DNA of 64,000 nucleotides. Origin: Desmodus rotundus. Lineage: Eukaryota; Chordata; Mammalia; Chiroptera; Phyllostomidae. Below, piece by piece: positions 10,535 through 24,400 of the stretch. Positions within the stretch are counted from its first letter, which is position 1. Each line of letters starts with the position of its first letter. The stretch is taken from positions 184,001,556-184,065,555 of the forward strand of contig NC_071389.1 in NCBI RefSeq assembly GCF_022682495.2, in the 5' to 3' direction. A program made the translations under genes and the position numbers. The notes beneath the pieces were generated by a model. It saw only the letters and a list, made by a program, of their open reading frames with translations, had not been told where the DNA came from and made no database searches.

Positions 10535-10726
10535 CACTGGTGTCAAACTCATTTTCACTGGGGGCCACATCAGCCTCGCAGTTGCCTTCAAAGGGCCAAA
10601 ATAATTTTAGGACTCTATAAATGTTAACTACTCCTTAACTGTTAAGGAGTTGACATTACATTCGGCCCTTTGAAGGCAACCACAAGGCTGATGTGGCCCC
10701 CAGGGCAAGTGTGTTTGACACCCCTG
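10535..10726. mobile_element. non-autonomous hAT, fold-back form (copy 2)
   Basis: A 192-bp palindromic relative of the element at 1856-2046. Its left arm carries 'ggtgtcaaactcattttcac' and its right arm is an imperfect reverse complement ending at ...gacacccctg. The centre is 'actccttaactgttaaggag'. No 8-bp flanking duplication is visible (atgcaaag on the left, tataggga on the right), unlike copies 1 and 3. Confidence 0.8.
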
Positions 10727-10808
10727 TATAGGGACTACTGACAGAGAATTTAGGGATGCTTGAAAGACAGTATCATTCTCAAATCCATTTATGACTTCTC
10801 TACTAACC

Positions 10809-10826
10809 ATATATATATATATATAT
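10809..10826. repeat. (TA)n microsatellite
   Basis: A nine-unit AT/TA run just upstream of a MIR. Confidence 0.9.
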
Positions 10827-10839
10827 TAATAGTTAATAA

Positions 10840-11090
10840 CAGAATTAACTCTTATTTACTCTACCTGTTTGTCATGCACTATATTAACTGCTTTGCACAT
10901 ATGATCTCATTTATTCATACTCAATCCTCCCAAAATTCCTGTGAGAGTAGGTAGTATTTTTACCCTCATCTTACATATGAGAAAACCGAGGCTTTGGCAG
11001 AGTAAGTAACTTGCCAAACAGGATTACATAGCTGGATTATAGAAAGCCAGAGTCTCGACCCAAACTCTCTAACTTCAGAGCCTGAGCAAA
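10840..11090 (-). mobile_element. MIR SINE, antisense, nearly complete
   Basis: 'tgatctcatttattcatact', 'gagagtaggtagtattttta', 'atgagaaaaccgaggctttg' and 'taacttgccaaacaggatta' cover almost the whole antisense MIR. Confidence 0.8.
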
Positions 11091-13075
11091 AATAAAAATG
11101 ACTAAGAAGTTTCTGACGCTGTTTTCAGAAACCTAAATAATAGCACAGAGCATGAATTCAGAAGACCGTCCACATGACCTATTATGGATAATCTTAAAGA
11201 ATTTTATTGAGGCGTGCAAAAATAGAGAGATACAAAGAGGTCAGCTCTCATGACTTCATGGTATTAAAATTTCATTAGTTTAGAACCATTAAGTCATGAC
11301 TAAAAGAGAAAAAAGAAACTACAGTGTATCTCAGGTGGCGACCCAAAAACTATATGAATTCCTCTCCATTCTTTCCCCATCACTGAATCTTTCCTTCTGA
11401 TGTTAATAACAGCATTTTAACAAACCCATTAAATGTAACATAAATACAGGATGTAAACTGCAGCCTTGATGGAAGGAAAGGAGGGAGAGAGGGAGGGAGT
11501 AAGGGGAGAAAGATTCAGAAAAATTTTCTGTTATTGTCACAAGACGCTAGCCACCGCCTCTTCCCTCCATCTTCCCTCCATCTCAGGTAATGTGTGTTGA
11601 CAATAGTGACACCTCCTGGAGAAAGCAAACTTGATCTCCTGTAGGATTTCATTTTGCTCACTCACTGCAAATTACTCTGGACTCTTCTTGTTGCTTCCAG
11701 GAGCAATTTTATGGTCCTCATCTGGAAGATCACGTACTGACTTGGCCCAGCCTCAACCTTAGAAACTCAATAACCCAAGTCTGACCGAAATATAAAACTC
11801 AGCTGTGCAAAGCCTCCAAGTTTCATCCTGAACACGTCAGCATGATTAGCCCAGAGACCCAATTCACAGTCTTCCTACTTCCAGCTACATTAAATATAAA
11901 TAAAGCAAACTAAATACCAGCTACTGAAAAATAGTTCAATTAAATCCTATAATAAGAGGGCCTCTTGATTGCAATGTGTTTAATCCCCTGGGAAACATAG
12001 TTGGTGTATGCCCTTGTTTTCTTATAGAATATTTTTTGGGGGTGGGGAGTCTCAGACGTCCATAAATCATACAGCCACCAAAGAAACACCAAAGGTGTTT
12101 GGTATTATTGTTAACCCAAAACAGTAAAAACTTTTGTTTAACAAGCGTGGAAGGTTTCATTCCATCACATGAGGAACATTCTAGGACATGATTGCTATGC
12201 TTACTCGCTTTGAGGATAGTATATGGGAAAATATGGTAAGGTGTTTTGTCCCTTCTTTGAAAGCAGTCCAGAATTCTGTTTGTTAAACTAAACCACTGAA
12301 TAAGCATAATTAAAGGAGAGAGGAGTTGGCAAATCATAGCAGAGAGCGGAGAGCCCAGACCTCATGGTATTCTTGAATTACATAAAATAGCTGAGGGCTT
12401 CTGTTGTTCTCTATAAAAGAAGGATGTTCAGTGGTTCAGAGCATGAAGAATTTACCTTGAAACTGGTCGGCTTCTATTCCATTCACTGTCTACACAATGT
12501 GAATATTTGGCTAAATAAACCTTGTAAGCTCACAGGTTGGAAAAGGTCTATGGATATTCCCTTGGTTATATTTTTATTTTGGAAAGTGTCCTAAGTCGGA
12601 ACATTCATTTTCAGGTGAACTTGCATTCCAAATTAATAAAAATTCAAACCCTTGCTCCTTTCTACATCTAGTGAGTCTTTTGGCAAATAAACTTTGGAGA
12701 TCAGACCTTGTGTTTGCTATGCATGAAGAGAAAACACTTGTATACAAGAGCACAAAAGCCCTTCAAACTGATCAAAAAGGAAAAGGCAGTTGAATTGTGG
12801 AAGTTATGTTTTTGCTTCTGTTTTGTTTCCAGTGAAGTTACAGTTGAAATTCAAACTTCATTCTGATATAGTAAAGATTCCAAACATAGGTATTTCAAAT
12901 CATTTATGCAAAAGTAAGTTGTGGTGAGGTAGTCCACTTGAAAGATAGATAACAAAACTAGAAGAACCTGCTTCCTGATTCACATAGCATCAGATAATAT
13001 ACAAATGATGAATGTACCTTTGCACTTCATTCAATAGTTTATCCACATAGTCAACTATAAATAAATGTATGTGGT
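11091..13075. other. unassigned sequence, about 2 kb
   Basis: The longest open frame (11936-12337, minus, 133 codons) has no domain-like features. A weak sense MIR piece is possible at 12425-12490. There is a GA-rich tract at 11475-11512. No exon or RNA gene recognised. Confidence 0.45.
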
Positions 13076-13079
13076 CGGT

Positions 13080-14480
13080 TAAGCCAAAGGCTGGGAGTTG
13101 GGGAACAAAGGTGATCCCTGCGGCCAAGTGATTGCAGTCTAGCAGGAGAAAGGGCTGCAAGGGACATACTTATGCTTAAAAAAGAAGAAAAAATCATTTA
13201 TTGTTTATCTGAAATTTGAACTTAACAAGGTGTCCCATATTTTTATCTATTAAATCTGACAACCTCAGGAGATAGTAAATGGGCAATTTCAACAGTGTGA
13301 AGTGATGTGTGATCTGAATGTAGAAGTGCTTGAGGAGGTACAAGTAACCTAGACTTGGGAACAAAGATCTGAAAGATGAATAGGACTTAACCAGTAAAAG
13401 AGAAAGAAGTAAGAGATTTCAAGAGGCAATGCAAGTGCAAAGTTCACAAGGAGAGAACTTTGTCCAAAATGACCCAGGATGTGGTGAATAAGGCAGGAGA
13501 GATTAGCAGATGCCAGAACATGGAGACCCTGTAAAGGCATTTGGACATCTTTAGGACAATGGAAAATGTAAAGATTTCTAGGCAGAGGTATTATGCAATC
13601 AGTTGTATGATTAAGGAAGCCTGTTCTGAGTGAATGGTGGGAAATGGATTGACAGCTAGCAAGATAGGAGGCAAGGAAACTAGTTGAAATAATTTGCCTA
13701 AGGGATGCCTAGTGGCTTGAACTAGCAAGAAGAATGTAGGAAGTGGGTAAAATAGAAAGATACTTGTAGTAGAAATGGATTAGGAAATCGGCATAAGAAG
13801 ATTTAATGATCAACTGGATATGAGGTTGTTGGAAAGGAAGAAGTCACATATGATACAAAAAACATTAATTGAGAACTTATTATAGATTAGTCATTATGCT
13901 AACATATATATAATATATATATACTCATAAATCTATGAAATAATCATTATTATTCCTGTTTTATAAGTGGGGGAAATGAGATTTAGAGAGATAAATGTGT
14001 AATTTGCCTGTAAAACTAGTAGGTGGTGTAGTGAGGATGATGTCCAGGTTTGGAGGCTGAGCTAAGAGTGCCAACAACCAAGAATAAAAACCCAGGAGGG
14101 GTACACATTTGTGGAAAATAGGCTGAGCTCATGTTTAGACTGATTGAGTCTCAGGTGCCTACAGATGATGTCAGAAGGCAACTGGATAGATAGCTTTAGA
14201 GCTCAGCGAAGGCATTGGACCACAGATAGGGATTTGGGAGTCATTAGCACAGCAATTCAAACTGAAACTGTGAGAAAATACATAAGATGGCCTAGAGAAG
14301 GTACACAGAGTGAAAACAGAAAGAGGCCTAGGAAAGAAGACCGAGAAACACTAGCATTTCAGGGTCAAGAGTAGCCAGAGCAGTAGGAGAAAGACCAGGA
14401 GAGCATGATATCATAGAAGATAAGAAAAGAGAAAATTCTAAGGTGAAGGAAGTGTCAGCATTACAACATGAGTTATGTGA
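13080..14480 (-). mobile_element. L2 (LINE2), long antisense fragment
   Basis: About 1.4 kb follows the antisense L2 order. It starts with 'ttgcagtctagcaggagaaa' and continues with 'aggcaatgcaagtgcaaag', 'ggagaccctgtaaaggcatt', 'tgatgtccaggtttggaggc' and 'tctcaggtgcctacagatg', then 'atttgggagtcattagcaca'. Stops in all frames show long decay. A MIR-like block interrupts it at 13860-14035. Confidence 0.7.
13860..14035 (-). mobile_element. MIR SINE, antisense, nested in L2
   Basis: 'aatcattattattcctgttt', 'gtgggggaaatgagatttag' and 'aatttgcctgtaaaactagt' form an antisense MIR with a TA-rich patch at 13903-13922. L2 sequence resumes afterwards, so the MIR landed in the L2. Confidence 0.65.
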
Positions 14481-16710
14481 GATGTGCTGAGAGAGGTAAT
14501 TCAGAGGGTTAATCTGTTGTATACAACAAAAGGAAAACTTACCAAGGTAGCCAGTTGAAATGAAAAGAGTTAAAGTAGTAAAAGTGAGGGTGAAGTTTAC
14601 TGGTGCACAGGAGACAGATAAAACATGAGGAAGCGGATAATGGACATGTGAACGGCTGTGCAGTCTTGCCAGCACAGCAATGAGATGAATCAAGAGCACA
14701 GTGGGAACCTGACCAGGTAGGTTAAGGTTAATTTCAATAAAGACTAGATTGTACGTTTTAATAAAGCTCCATAAAGACCAAAGCCACTCCTGGTTGATCT
14801 AGTCATGAGGGGCCTCCACCCCATGCTGTTGGTACTCTTATGAACAACAAACATGGAGCTAGAGCCATATGTAGCCAAGCTTGTTCTACCTTAAGGGACA
14901 AATCTGGGGAGGTGCTGGAAGGAGGGAGAAGAGGGCTATATGTTATTTACAAGAGGTGAGGGGAAGAAGGTAAGCTTGCTATTAAAGGAAGTAAATTGAG
15001 CCTGCCTGCTGGAGAGCTTCTAGATACAGCACTGACCTTTTTTGTTCTGTTGACTTTGAACGTATACCATAATTTTATGCACTATTAAGAGAGAAAAAAA
15101 CACCCCTGCAAAGAGCTGCAAGACAAAAAAGATACACTCTCTGAATAAGAGTAAATGAGAAATAACCCCACCACAGAGAAAAGGACAGTGAAGAATTGGT
15201 GCTAGGTGGGGAGGAGGTTAAAACTCTCCCGTGAGAGTATGAATCAGAGCCTAGGTTTTAATCCAAATTTATATCATCGGTGCAGCCAAGAAAAACCTTA
15301 AGCTGAGAATTTACTGTAAAGGGCTTTGAGGTTGGCGGTGGACCCAAGTGACTGACAGAAGGAAACTCAAATCCTTCAGAAAAGAATTCAGTGTCAATCC
15401 AGGTTAACAGTGATTTGAAGTACCATGAACTGTAAAAGACACTAAAATGTGCAGGAAAAAAAATTGCCCTAGACTCTATGGAATAATACAGTTACTTCAT
15501 GTTTGTCGCAGTTGGCCTGGAAGGAACAATGGACTTCAACTGGTGACTCATCAAGTAGACTTAAGACTAGAACTTAGATTTCTCTCACAGTCTTTCCATC
15601 ACTCACTAGCACTGGACCTGCCCAGAGAATGTCCTGAAGGAAAATAGAGAGTTGATGATGATCAACGATCATTCTCTGGGCTCATTCTCTGGCAAGCAGT
15701 GTTACTGGACTCACGCAGAGCCCAGCTCACACCCTTCTGCCAGGAAGTCAACAAACATAAAACTGAAAGAGTCCAACAGGTTAGCAACTACACCGCTACT
15801 CCTCTTCCCAAGAACAATTTTGATGGAGTTGAGAAGGTAGAAGAAAAATTGTATTGGGTTGAAGCTGGAACGGAGGTGAATAAGTAGGCAGCATTGGAAA
15901 CAATGCTTACAAGCTTGGCTGTAAATGGGAGGGTAGTGATTTTAATTCTCAAACACACTGTCCACTTTATCTATTCCTGAAGACCAAAATAATACATTCC
16001 TGGAAGCCCTTTGGTGGATTTTAGACTAAAATCCGTAGCTATATCCAAACAAAAGCTCTTGAAATGAAGTATTTCCTCATGAATGTACCTCTAGATTAGT
16101 TAAGTTAGACTCCTGAAGAGGAATGATAAATTCAAGCATATTGAATGATTTATCTTTTCAGTCCAGTACGAAAGAATATTTAAATTAATTCAACTAGTTT
16201 TATTCCACTAACACATTTATACCTTTCTGTCTAATATACATTCTAGTTGACATCCAAGTGCTCTTTAAAAATTTCCCACAACCAGCTTCTCAGCTGTTGC
16301 TGTCATCTTCCCCCCTAACATCATTATTCTAAATTAGTGAGTTCTTGCTGCCTATGTGATCACTGTGTTTAGAGATATGTGGAAGAGTTCTCCAAGTTCT
16401 GTTTGTTACTTCCAAACTTAAAGAAAAATAACGTGTAAAATAAGCATTGTGCCTGCTATAGAGGCTGTCCAGCAAAAGATCCTACTTCTTCCTTTTCCAT
16501 AGAGAAGTAAAAGTGATACAGATATGTTTAGTCTGGTGGTTCAGATGTTTTTGTTTAGAAGATACATATTGTTCTGTTTTTACTGATCTAGCAAAAACAT
16601 AGATGTTTGGATATAGTCTCTTTGTGAACTTGTCTCCCTTAGTGACATAGAGTTGGTAGGCTCAGAAGTAGGTTTTAGGAGGAAAGTGGCCCATGGGAAA
16701 ACTTGTCTCC
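14481..16710. other. unassigned sequence, about 2.2 kb
   Basis: No gene, RNA or repeat recognised on either strand. Open frames reach only 66 codons. Part may be very old repeat decayed beyond recognition by eye. Confidence 0.45.
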
Positions 16711-16711
16711 T

Positions 16712-17328
16712 TGCTTTTTAATTTTTTTCAATTACAGTTTACATTTAATATTATTTTGTATCAGTTTCAGGTATACAGCATAGTGGTTAGATAATCATAT
16801 ACTTTCCAAAGTGGTCCACTTGATATTTCTAGTAACTACCTGGCACTGTACTTAATTAGTACAATATTATTGACTATATTTCCTATGCTGTACTTTACAT
16901 CCCCATGACTATTTTGTAACTACCAAACTCGATCCCTTCACCTTTTCACCTGGTCTCCTAACCCCCCTTCCCCATGGCAACCATCAGTCCATTTTATGTA
17001 TCTGAGTCTATTCCTGGTTTTGGTTTGTTTATTTATATTGTTCTTCAGATTCCACATAAAAGTGAAATCATATGGTATTTGTCTATCTCTGACAGGCTTA
17101 TTCCACTTAGCATAATGCCTGCTAGGTCCATCCATGCTGTTACAAAGGATAAGAGCTCATTATTTTTTATGGCTGAGTAATATTCCATTGTATAAATGTA
17201 CTACAGCTTTTTTATCCACTCATCTATTAATGGGCATTTGGGTTGCTTCCATAGCTTGGCTATTGTAAATAATTCTGCACTGAACACAGGGTTACATAGA
17301 ATCTTTCAAATTAGTGTTCCTCACTTCT
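16712..17328 (-). mobile_element. L1 3' end, antisense
   Basis: From left to right: T-rich tail, 3' UTR ('attttgtatcagtttcaggt', 'agcatagtggttagataatc', 'ctatgctgtactttacatcc'), then the antisense end of ORF2 ('gctgagtaatattccattgt', 'tttatccactcatctattaa'). Severely 5' truncated. The 3' UTR is the type shared by many placental L1MA/L1MAB-like families. Confidence 0.85.
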
Positions 17329-17875
17329 GATTTGATAGCCTTGATAGAAGGAAACTTTAAAAATCAGGGCTGTTTTTAGTCTATGAAAACCAAAAGTGAG
17401 AGGTCAGAGCCTCATCAGGAGCAGGAAAGCTGTGATGCGCATCTTGCCAGACCACCTGATATTCTGAGGTCTCGGGTGACAATCCATGACTTCCACTACA
17501 AAAATGTGGCAGGTGACTGAAAATGGGAACAGAGCAGCAGCCAGATTATCATCCAAGAAAAGCTGTTTGTATCCTATCCAAAGCCATCTACTTCCTTCCT
17601 AAGAAAGAACATCTAGGTGGTAAGAACTGGTAACTTTAGGCCAAAAGTAAGAGGGAAGGATGAGTTGATAGATACCAAGTCTATATTTTCTTTTTAGTTT
17701 ATAGCCCTTAAGTTAATAGGTCGCTTTTCCTTTTGCAAAAAAAATTGTGCTTATGAATGCTGAATTTTAAACAGACAGCTGGACTATTCAAAATAGCTGA
17801 GAAGATTATTTGTAAAAAAAAAAAGGAACACTGTAGAGGTTCATTTGCCTGGCTTGTGTGCCCACATGTTTGGAT
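17329..17875. other. unassigned sequence
   Basis: No recognised gene or repeat. There are short A runs at 17740 and 17814-17825. Confidence 0.45.
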
Positions 17876-17879
17876 GCTA

Positions 17880-18405
17880 TGAAAGTGCCTTACTCGATAA
17901 GTTTCTTATTACCACACTCTCATTGGCTCACAACAGATATTTATTCTCTCACAGTGCTGGAGGCCAGAATCCCAAAATCAATGTCACTGGGCCAAAATCA
18001 AAGAGTTATCAGGGCCACACTCCTTCCAGAGGATATAGCAGAAAATCATTCCTTGCCTCTTCCAGCTTCTGGTGGCTGACATTCCTTGCCTTGTAGCTAC
18101 ATCACTCCAATATTCAAGGCCAATATCTTGAAATCTCTCTCTGTTCCATCTCCACATCCCTTCCTCCTCTGTGCATGACCAATCTTCCACTACCTTCCTC
18201 ATATAAGGATACATATGATTTGATTGCACTTAGGACCCAACCAGATAATCCAGGAAAATATCCCCATTACAAGATTCTTAATGTAATCCCACCCACAAAG
18301 ACCTTTTCTTACAATATTCAGTAACATTCACAGGTTCTAAGGATTAGGATGTGGAGATCTTTGGAGGGCCCATTTGTCAACCTACCAACTCACATCATAC
18401 CTGTC
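17880..18405 (-). mobile_element. MLT1-type LTR, antisense
   Basis: 'cagtgctggaggccagaatc', 'ttgcctcttccagcttctgg', 'aaccagataatccaggaaaa', 'cacaggttctaaggattagg' and 'tggagatctttggagggccc' reproduce the MLT1 LTR from 3' to 5'. Solo LTR, nearly complete. Confidence 0.8.
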
Positions 18406-21400
18406 ATTTAACACATACAAAGTCACACAGATAAAGGCAGAGATGAAATACAAATCCAAGAGACAAATTTATCAGCCTACTCTTCTTCAAATGTTGTTAC
18501 ATTCAGTTATCTGCAGAAGTCATCCTGAGAACACTTTTTTCATTCATACAATTCCGGATAAAATAAGAAGACTTAAAAGAAAAACCCTCCAATAGTTTAA
18601 TTTCAAAGTGTTTTTACTTTGGGTCACCATTTTGCAACATGCTATAGGAATATTTTCATACAGAAATGAGAATGAAAACAGAGAACTGGAATCTCCCTAC
18701 AACTTCTAATTTGTGTGACACCTTCTTTACTTCCTGCCTACTTACACAGGTTTGTGAGGAGATAAGCAGGATGGAGTTGTTCCCCCTTGGACTTGAACAT
18801 ATTCTTAAAAACTGCACAGAAGCTCTGTGACAAAGTGAAAGCCATTTGCTTCCATATTGGAAGAGGACATGAGTCCCTAGGGTAATAAAACTCAACTCAA
18901 TTCAATCCACAGCCCAAGGGAGGACATAGAATTGAATTCAGAGTTAAACCATTCTGAATTTAAATACATCAAATTCCTAATATCTTAAAATGTCATGGTG
19001 AGTCATCCAGGCAAGATGGTGTGCTGGATGAGATTAAGGGTGGGGACAGATGGAGAGCAAAACATGACCTTAGAGCCTGCAGCCTCAGAAGAGCCCAGAG
19101 TGACCCCGAATCTCAAAGACAAAGGAGAAATGCTGCCAGTGAGGCCTTGAAGGAGAAACATTTGCTTTTTGTTTCCACCTTTAATTTCTCCTCTTTCCTT
19201 TCTTCCAATAAATATTTCTAGTTCTATAATGTACTTGATGTTCTGATTTGGGTGTAAGGGACATCCTGGGATTTAGACCAAAAGTCATCCAAAAGAACAC
19301 ACACATACACACGCACACCGCTGCCCTCACCCAGAAGACAGTGTGAGGACGTCCACCAACTGTAACAAGGGTAAAGTGACTTACGAGGTTAAATCCTGCC
19401 CTCGGTTTCTGGTCCCAGATCACCAGGAATTTAAATTGTACAATGAGGAAATGACTTGTTGGGTAGCTTCCAGACCTTGTCTTAAAATGTAAATGCAGTG
19501 TACCTAACACTTTCATCAAACATATACAGTTTACTTATGCTTCTTAGTCAAAATATTTCTCTAAACTTTTTTTCCTAGGAAATGACAAAAGTGTTCTTGT
19601 TGTAATTAATGGAGTACAAAAATATTGGGGAAACATGCCTGAAGGCTGAAACCATAATTCTATTACTAATATATTCCCTTGGCTTGCCTTTTGAACTCTG
19701 CTGCCTCTTGCCTTGCAGCTGTGTTTAATGAGTGGAGAGATTATTCAAATGAGCCCACAGCAGAGCTTCTTTCTGCGGCTCTCGCCATCTTGCACAGGCA
19801 TCTTCTCTCCTGATCAGGTGGTCAGAGCACACCATCCCTCTTTAGTTACCTGGCCATGTATGCAGTGACAGTTCTGTAGACACCAGATCACATCCCTTGA
19901 TTTGGAGAGAAGCTGCTAATGATCCTGGGACCAAACAAAAGGACAGCAGGAACAGCCTTCACGGTGAAAAATGAGAAAGCGCCTACACTAGCCTCTGCCG
20001 TGCTTCAGCTTTCAATTTGTCACTACCTGTCAGTGATGCAGACTGTGTCTCATAATGAAAACATGCAGCAGTACAAAATAGTCTCTTTAAACAGCACTGT
20101 TTGTGAACATATGGCCTTTGCTCCAACTAATATTGAAATGGAACCTGTTGCCAATGGGCAGGACAATGGTTAGTGAATTTTAGGATGTTAAAATGAGTTT
20201 CTACTCATGAAAGACTTAAAAGTCAGAATAACTCTCTGGAGGAGAAATTCCTGAGATGATTACAAAGTTGCCAAGAAAATTTAATAGGAACTAATTTTGA
20301 ACTGATAAACATTCAATCCAGTAGGGTGGGATTAAGCAATAAGAATTCTTCCTGGGAATTTACAGGGGAGAGGCATCTCATGAATAAGTAAATTCTGAAA
20401 CAGGGGGCTACAGGCTGTTTATTGATTTTGAAATCATTTGTTTGAGAAGTTGCCCTTGATAAAAAGACTATTATGGCTAATAACAGTTGTACTCAGAGAC
20501 AACCCACTTCTTTGGCTGATGGCAGAACATAAAGATTACCCACACGATACAAACTGTATAAGACAAAGTTTGATCTGTAAAACCCACTCATTGTTATAAT
20601 TTTCAATGTACTAATTCCTAGAAGATAATTTTCAGGCAATACAAAAGTCAAAAGTAAGTGACAGCTAAATAACCAGGATCCTCAACTTACAAAATACTTT
20701 GCTACAATGGCAGTGGAGAAATCTCTTTCTAAAGGCTGTCTCCTGGGGCATCCTGAGTTCCAGACCCATTACTACCAATTCCTTATACCTCATGCATCAA
20801 CCTCTGTGACTTGGGGTAATTAAAATTAAAATTTGCAGGAAACTCCTGAAGCATTTCAAAATTTTAAAAACAATATTTTTTTTTCAGTTTGCCATTGTCA
20901 TTTAAAAAATGCAATGACTTTAAACAATGTGGAAACATAAGGTTTTGTTTCTGGAGGGTTTGTTTGTTTGTTTGTTTTAGTGAGTTCTGAGTTAGTAGAA
21001 AATTCCATTACAGCACTCTGTATTTTCTAGTAACTGGGATGTTATATTTTTTCCTAAACATTCTTTTTGAAGAAAATCTTCCAGCCTCCACCTTTCTTAA
21101 CTGATATCTAGCATAAAGTGAGGTAATAGGATTCAACTGAGTTGAGAACAGTGACTCAGCTTCTGTAACAATAGTGTCTTCTCTGAATCGATAAATCAGG
21201 ATTGGGTTCCACATAAGTGGTGAGATGTTCATCCTTTCCTGCTTACCTCTAGTCTTGGAGGAAGAATGAGTTCTTTTTTCCTTCTGGGCAAACCCTCCTT
21301 CTCTCTGACCTCTCAGTTTCATCTCTTCTTGTCTTTTCCAGAATTTCACTGCCTCAGTTGTGTCCTCTTCTATGTGTAGTCATGCCTCTTCTGTTGGCTA

Positions 21401-21462
21401 TTTCCCCTCAGCCTAACAACATGCTTCAGTGATCTTACTTCATTAAAAATTAAGGCTATTCT
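18406..21462. other. unassigned sequence, about 3 kb
   Basis: No gene or clear repeat recognised. It includes a short CA-rich patch (19295-19320), a (TTTG)n run at 20955-20977 and a moderately GC-rich block at 19680-20175 that is treated separately. A 113-codon minus-strand frame (21008-21349) is basic but matches nothing known. Confidence 0.45.
19680..20175. promoter_or_regulatory. candidate conserved non-coding block
   Basis: Repeat-free, compositionally balanced sequence with runs typical of conserved DNA ('gtgtttaatgagtggagaga', 'ttattcaaatgagcccacag'). The call rests on appearance only. It could equally be neutral unique sequence. Confidence 0.2.
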
Positions 21463-24400
21463 TATGAAGCTAGAAATCAATGATAAGAAAAAACTAAAAA
21501 GCTACACAAACACATGGAGGCTGAATAACATGTTACTAAGCAATGAACGCATTAACAATGAGAAAGGAAGAAATCAAAAGATACCTTGAGACAAATAAAA
21601 ATGAAAACATAACAACCCTAAATCTAAGGGACACAGCAATAGCAGTCCTAAGAGGGAAATTTTTAGCCATACAGGCATACCTCAAGAAACAAGAAAAATC
21701 TCAGAAAAACAATCACACCTCATACCTAAAGGAACAAGAAGAAGAACAACAAAGCCCAAAGTACATAGAAGAAATGAAATAATAAAGATCAGAGTAGAAA
21801 TAAATAAAAGAGAGTCTAAAAAATACAAACAAATCAATGAAACCAAAAGCTGGTTCTTTGAAAACATAAACAAGATTGATAAACCTTTAACCAAAATCAT
21901 TAAGAAAAAGACAGAACACAGATAAAGAAAATCAGAAATGAAAGAGAAGTGACAACTGACACCAAAGAAATAAAAAGGATTATATGAAAATACTATAAAC
22001 AATAATATTCCAAAAAACTGGTCAATCTGGAAGAAATGGATAAATTCCCAGAAACATACAATCTTTCAAGACTAAATCAAGAAAAAAACAGAAAATCTGA
22101 ACAGACCAATTACTACCAATGAAATGAATCAGTAATCAAAAAACTCCCAACAAACAGAAGTCCTGGACCAGATGACTTCACAGGTGAATTTTATCAAACA
22201 TTCAAAAAAGAATTAACCCCTGTCCTTCTCAAACTATTCCAAAAAACTCAAGAGGAAGGAAGGCTCTGAGGCTCATTTTCCAAGGCCAGTACTATCCTGA
22301 TTCCTAAACCAGACAACGGCATTACAAAAAAATAAATAAAAATAAAATCATAGGCCAATATTCCTGATGAACTTAGATGCAAATATCTTCAACAAAATAT
22401 TAGCAAACCAAATTCAGCAATACATGAAAAAGACCATACACCATGATCAAGTGGGATTTATTCCCGTGATGCAAGGTTGATTCAATATCCACAAATCAAT
22501 TAACATGATACTCCACATAAACAAAATAAATGATAAAATCTAATAATCATATCAATAGATACAGAAAGAGCATTTGACAAAATACAGAACCCATTTTTTA
22601 GTAAAAACTGTCAGCAAAGTGGAAATAGAGGGAACAAACTGCACCACAGTAAAGGCCATAAATGACAAACCCACAGCTAGCACCGTACTCAATGGGGAAA
22701 AGTTCAGTGTTCCCCTAAAGATCAAGAAGAGGATAGAGTTATCCACTTTCATTCAATGTAGTATTGGAAGTCCTAGCCACAGCAATCAGACAATAAAAAA
22801 GAAATAAATGGCATTCAAATTGGAAAGGAAGGAGTAAAACTGTCATTATTTGCATAAGACATGATACTATATAATGAGAAACCTAAAGATGCCACCAAAA
22901 AGTAAGCTACTAGAACTGATAAATGAATTCAGTAAAGTAGCAGGATACAAAATTGATATGTATAAATTGGTTGCATTTTTAAACACCAATACTGAACTAT
23001 CAGAAAGAGAAATTAAGAAAACAGTCCATTTACAATTGCATAAAAAAATTAGAAATAAATTTAACCAATGACATAAAAAACTTGTACTTGGAAAATTACA
23101 AGACATTGAAGAAAAAAATTGAAGGAAATACAAATAAATGAATATACAGTGCTCATGGATAGGGAAAATTACATTGTTAAAATGTCCATACTACCCAAAA
23201 CAATCCATAGACTCAATGCAACCCCTATCATAATATTAATAGTGTTTTTCACAGAATTTGAACAATACTATAATTTATATAAAACTACAAAAGACTCCAA
23301 ATAGCTACAGTGATCTTGAAAAAAAAAGGTAGAGATATCATACTACCTGATCTCAAACTATATTACAAGGCTAACATAGTCAAAACAGCGTGGTACTAGT
23401 ATAAAAACAGAGACATAGATCAATGAAAAAGAATAAAGAGCCCAGAAATAAACCCATTCCTAGATGGTCAATTAATCTATGACAAAGGAGGCAAGAACAT
23501 ACAATGGGGTAAGGACAGTCTATTTGATAAATGATGCTAGAAAAATTGGACAGGTACATTAAAAAAATAAAACTAGGCCATTTTATTATACCATATACAA
23601 GAATAAATTCAAAACTGATTAAAGCCCTAAAACCATAAAAGTCCTAGGAGAAAACATAGGCATTAAACTCTTCTTTTAGCAATATTTTTACTGATGTAAC
23701 TCCTTGGACAAGGGAAACAAAAACATAAACAAATGGGACTACATCAAACTAAAAACTTTTTTGCACAGCAAAGGAAACCATAAACAAAACAAAAAGATAA
23801 CCTACTAAATGGAAGAAGATGTTTGCCAATGATTCATCCAGTAAGGGGTTAATATCCAAAATTTATAAAGAATTTTTACAACTCTACAACAAAAAAAATC
23901 CAATTAAAAATGGACAAAGGACTTGAATAGATACTTCTCCAAAGAGGACATACAGATGGCCCATAGACATATGAAAAGATGCTCAATGTCACTAAACATC
24001 AGAGAAAAGCAAATTAAAACCACAATGACATAGTATGTCACACGTGTCAGAATGGCTATCATCAATAAATCAACAAACAACAAGTGCTGGCGAGGATGTA
24101 GAGAAAAGGGAACCCTACTGCACTGTTGGTGAGATTGCAGATTGGTACAGCCACTATGGAAAACAGTATGCAGTTTCCTCAAAAACTTAAAAGTAGAAGT
24201 ACCTATGACCCAGCAAGTCCACTTCTGGGTATATAGCCAAAGAAATCCAAAACACTAACTTGCAAAGATACACAGTGGTGGGCAAAAGTAGGTTATAGTT
24301 GTTTATATGTATGGAAAATAGTACAATAATTAATAAATAATAATACAAAAATTAACCTCGTGTTTCACGTACTCACTACTTTAAGCCTACTTTTGCCTAC

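Noticed and set aside
10801..10830. TA-rich tract as a TATA promoter
   Set aside because: It is a plain TA microsatellite with no gene downstream.
11936..12337. 133-codon minus-strand open frame
   Set aside because: No recognisable domain or motif, no splice context, and composition like the surrounding non-coding DNA.
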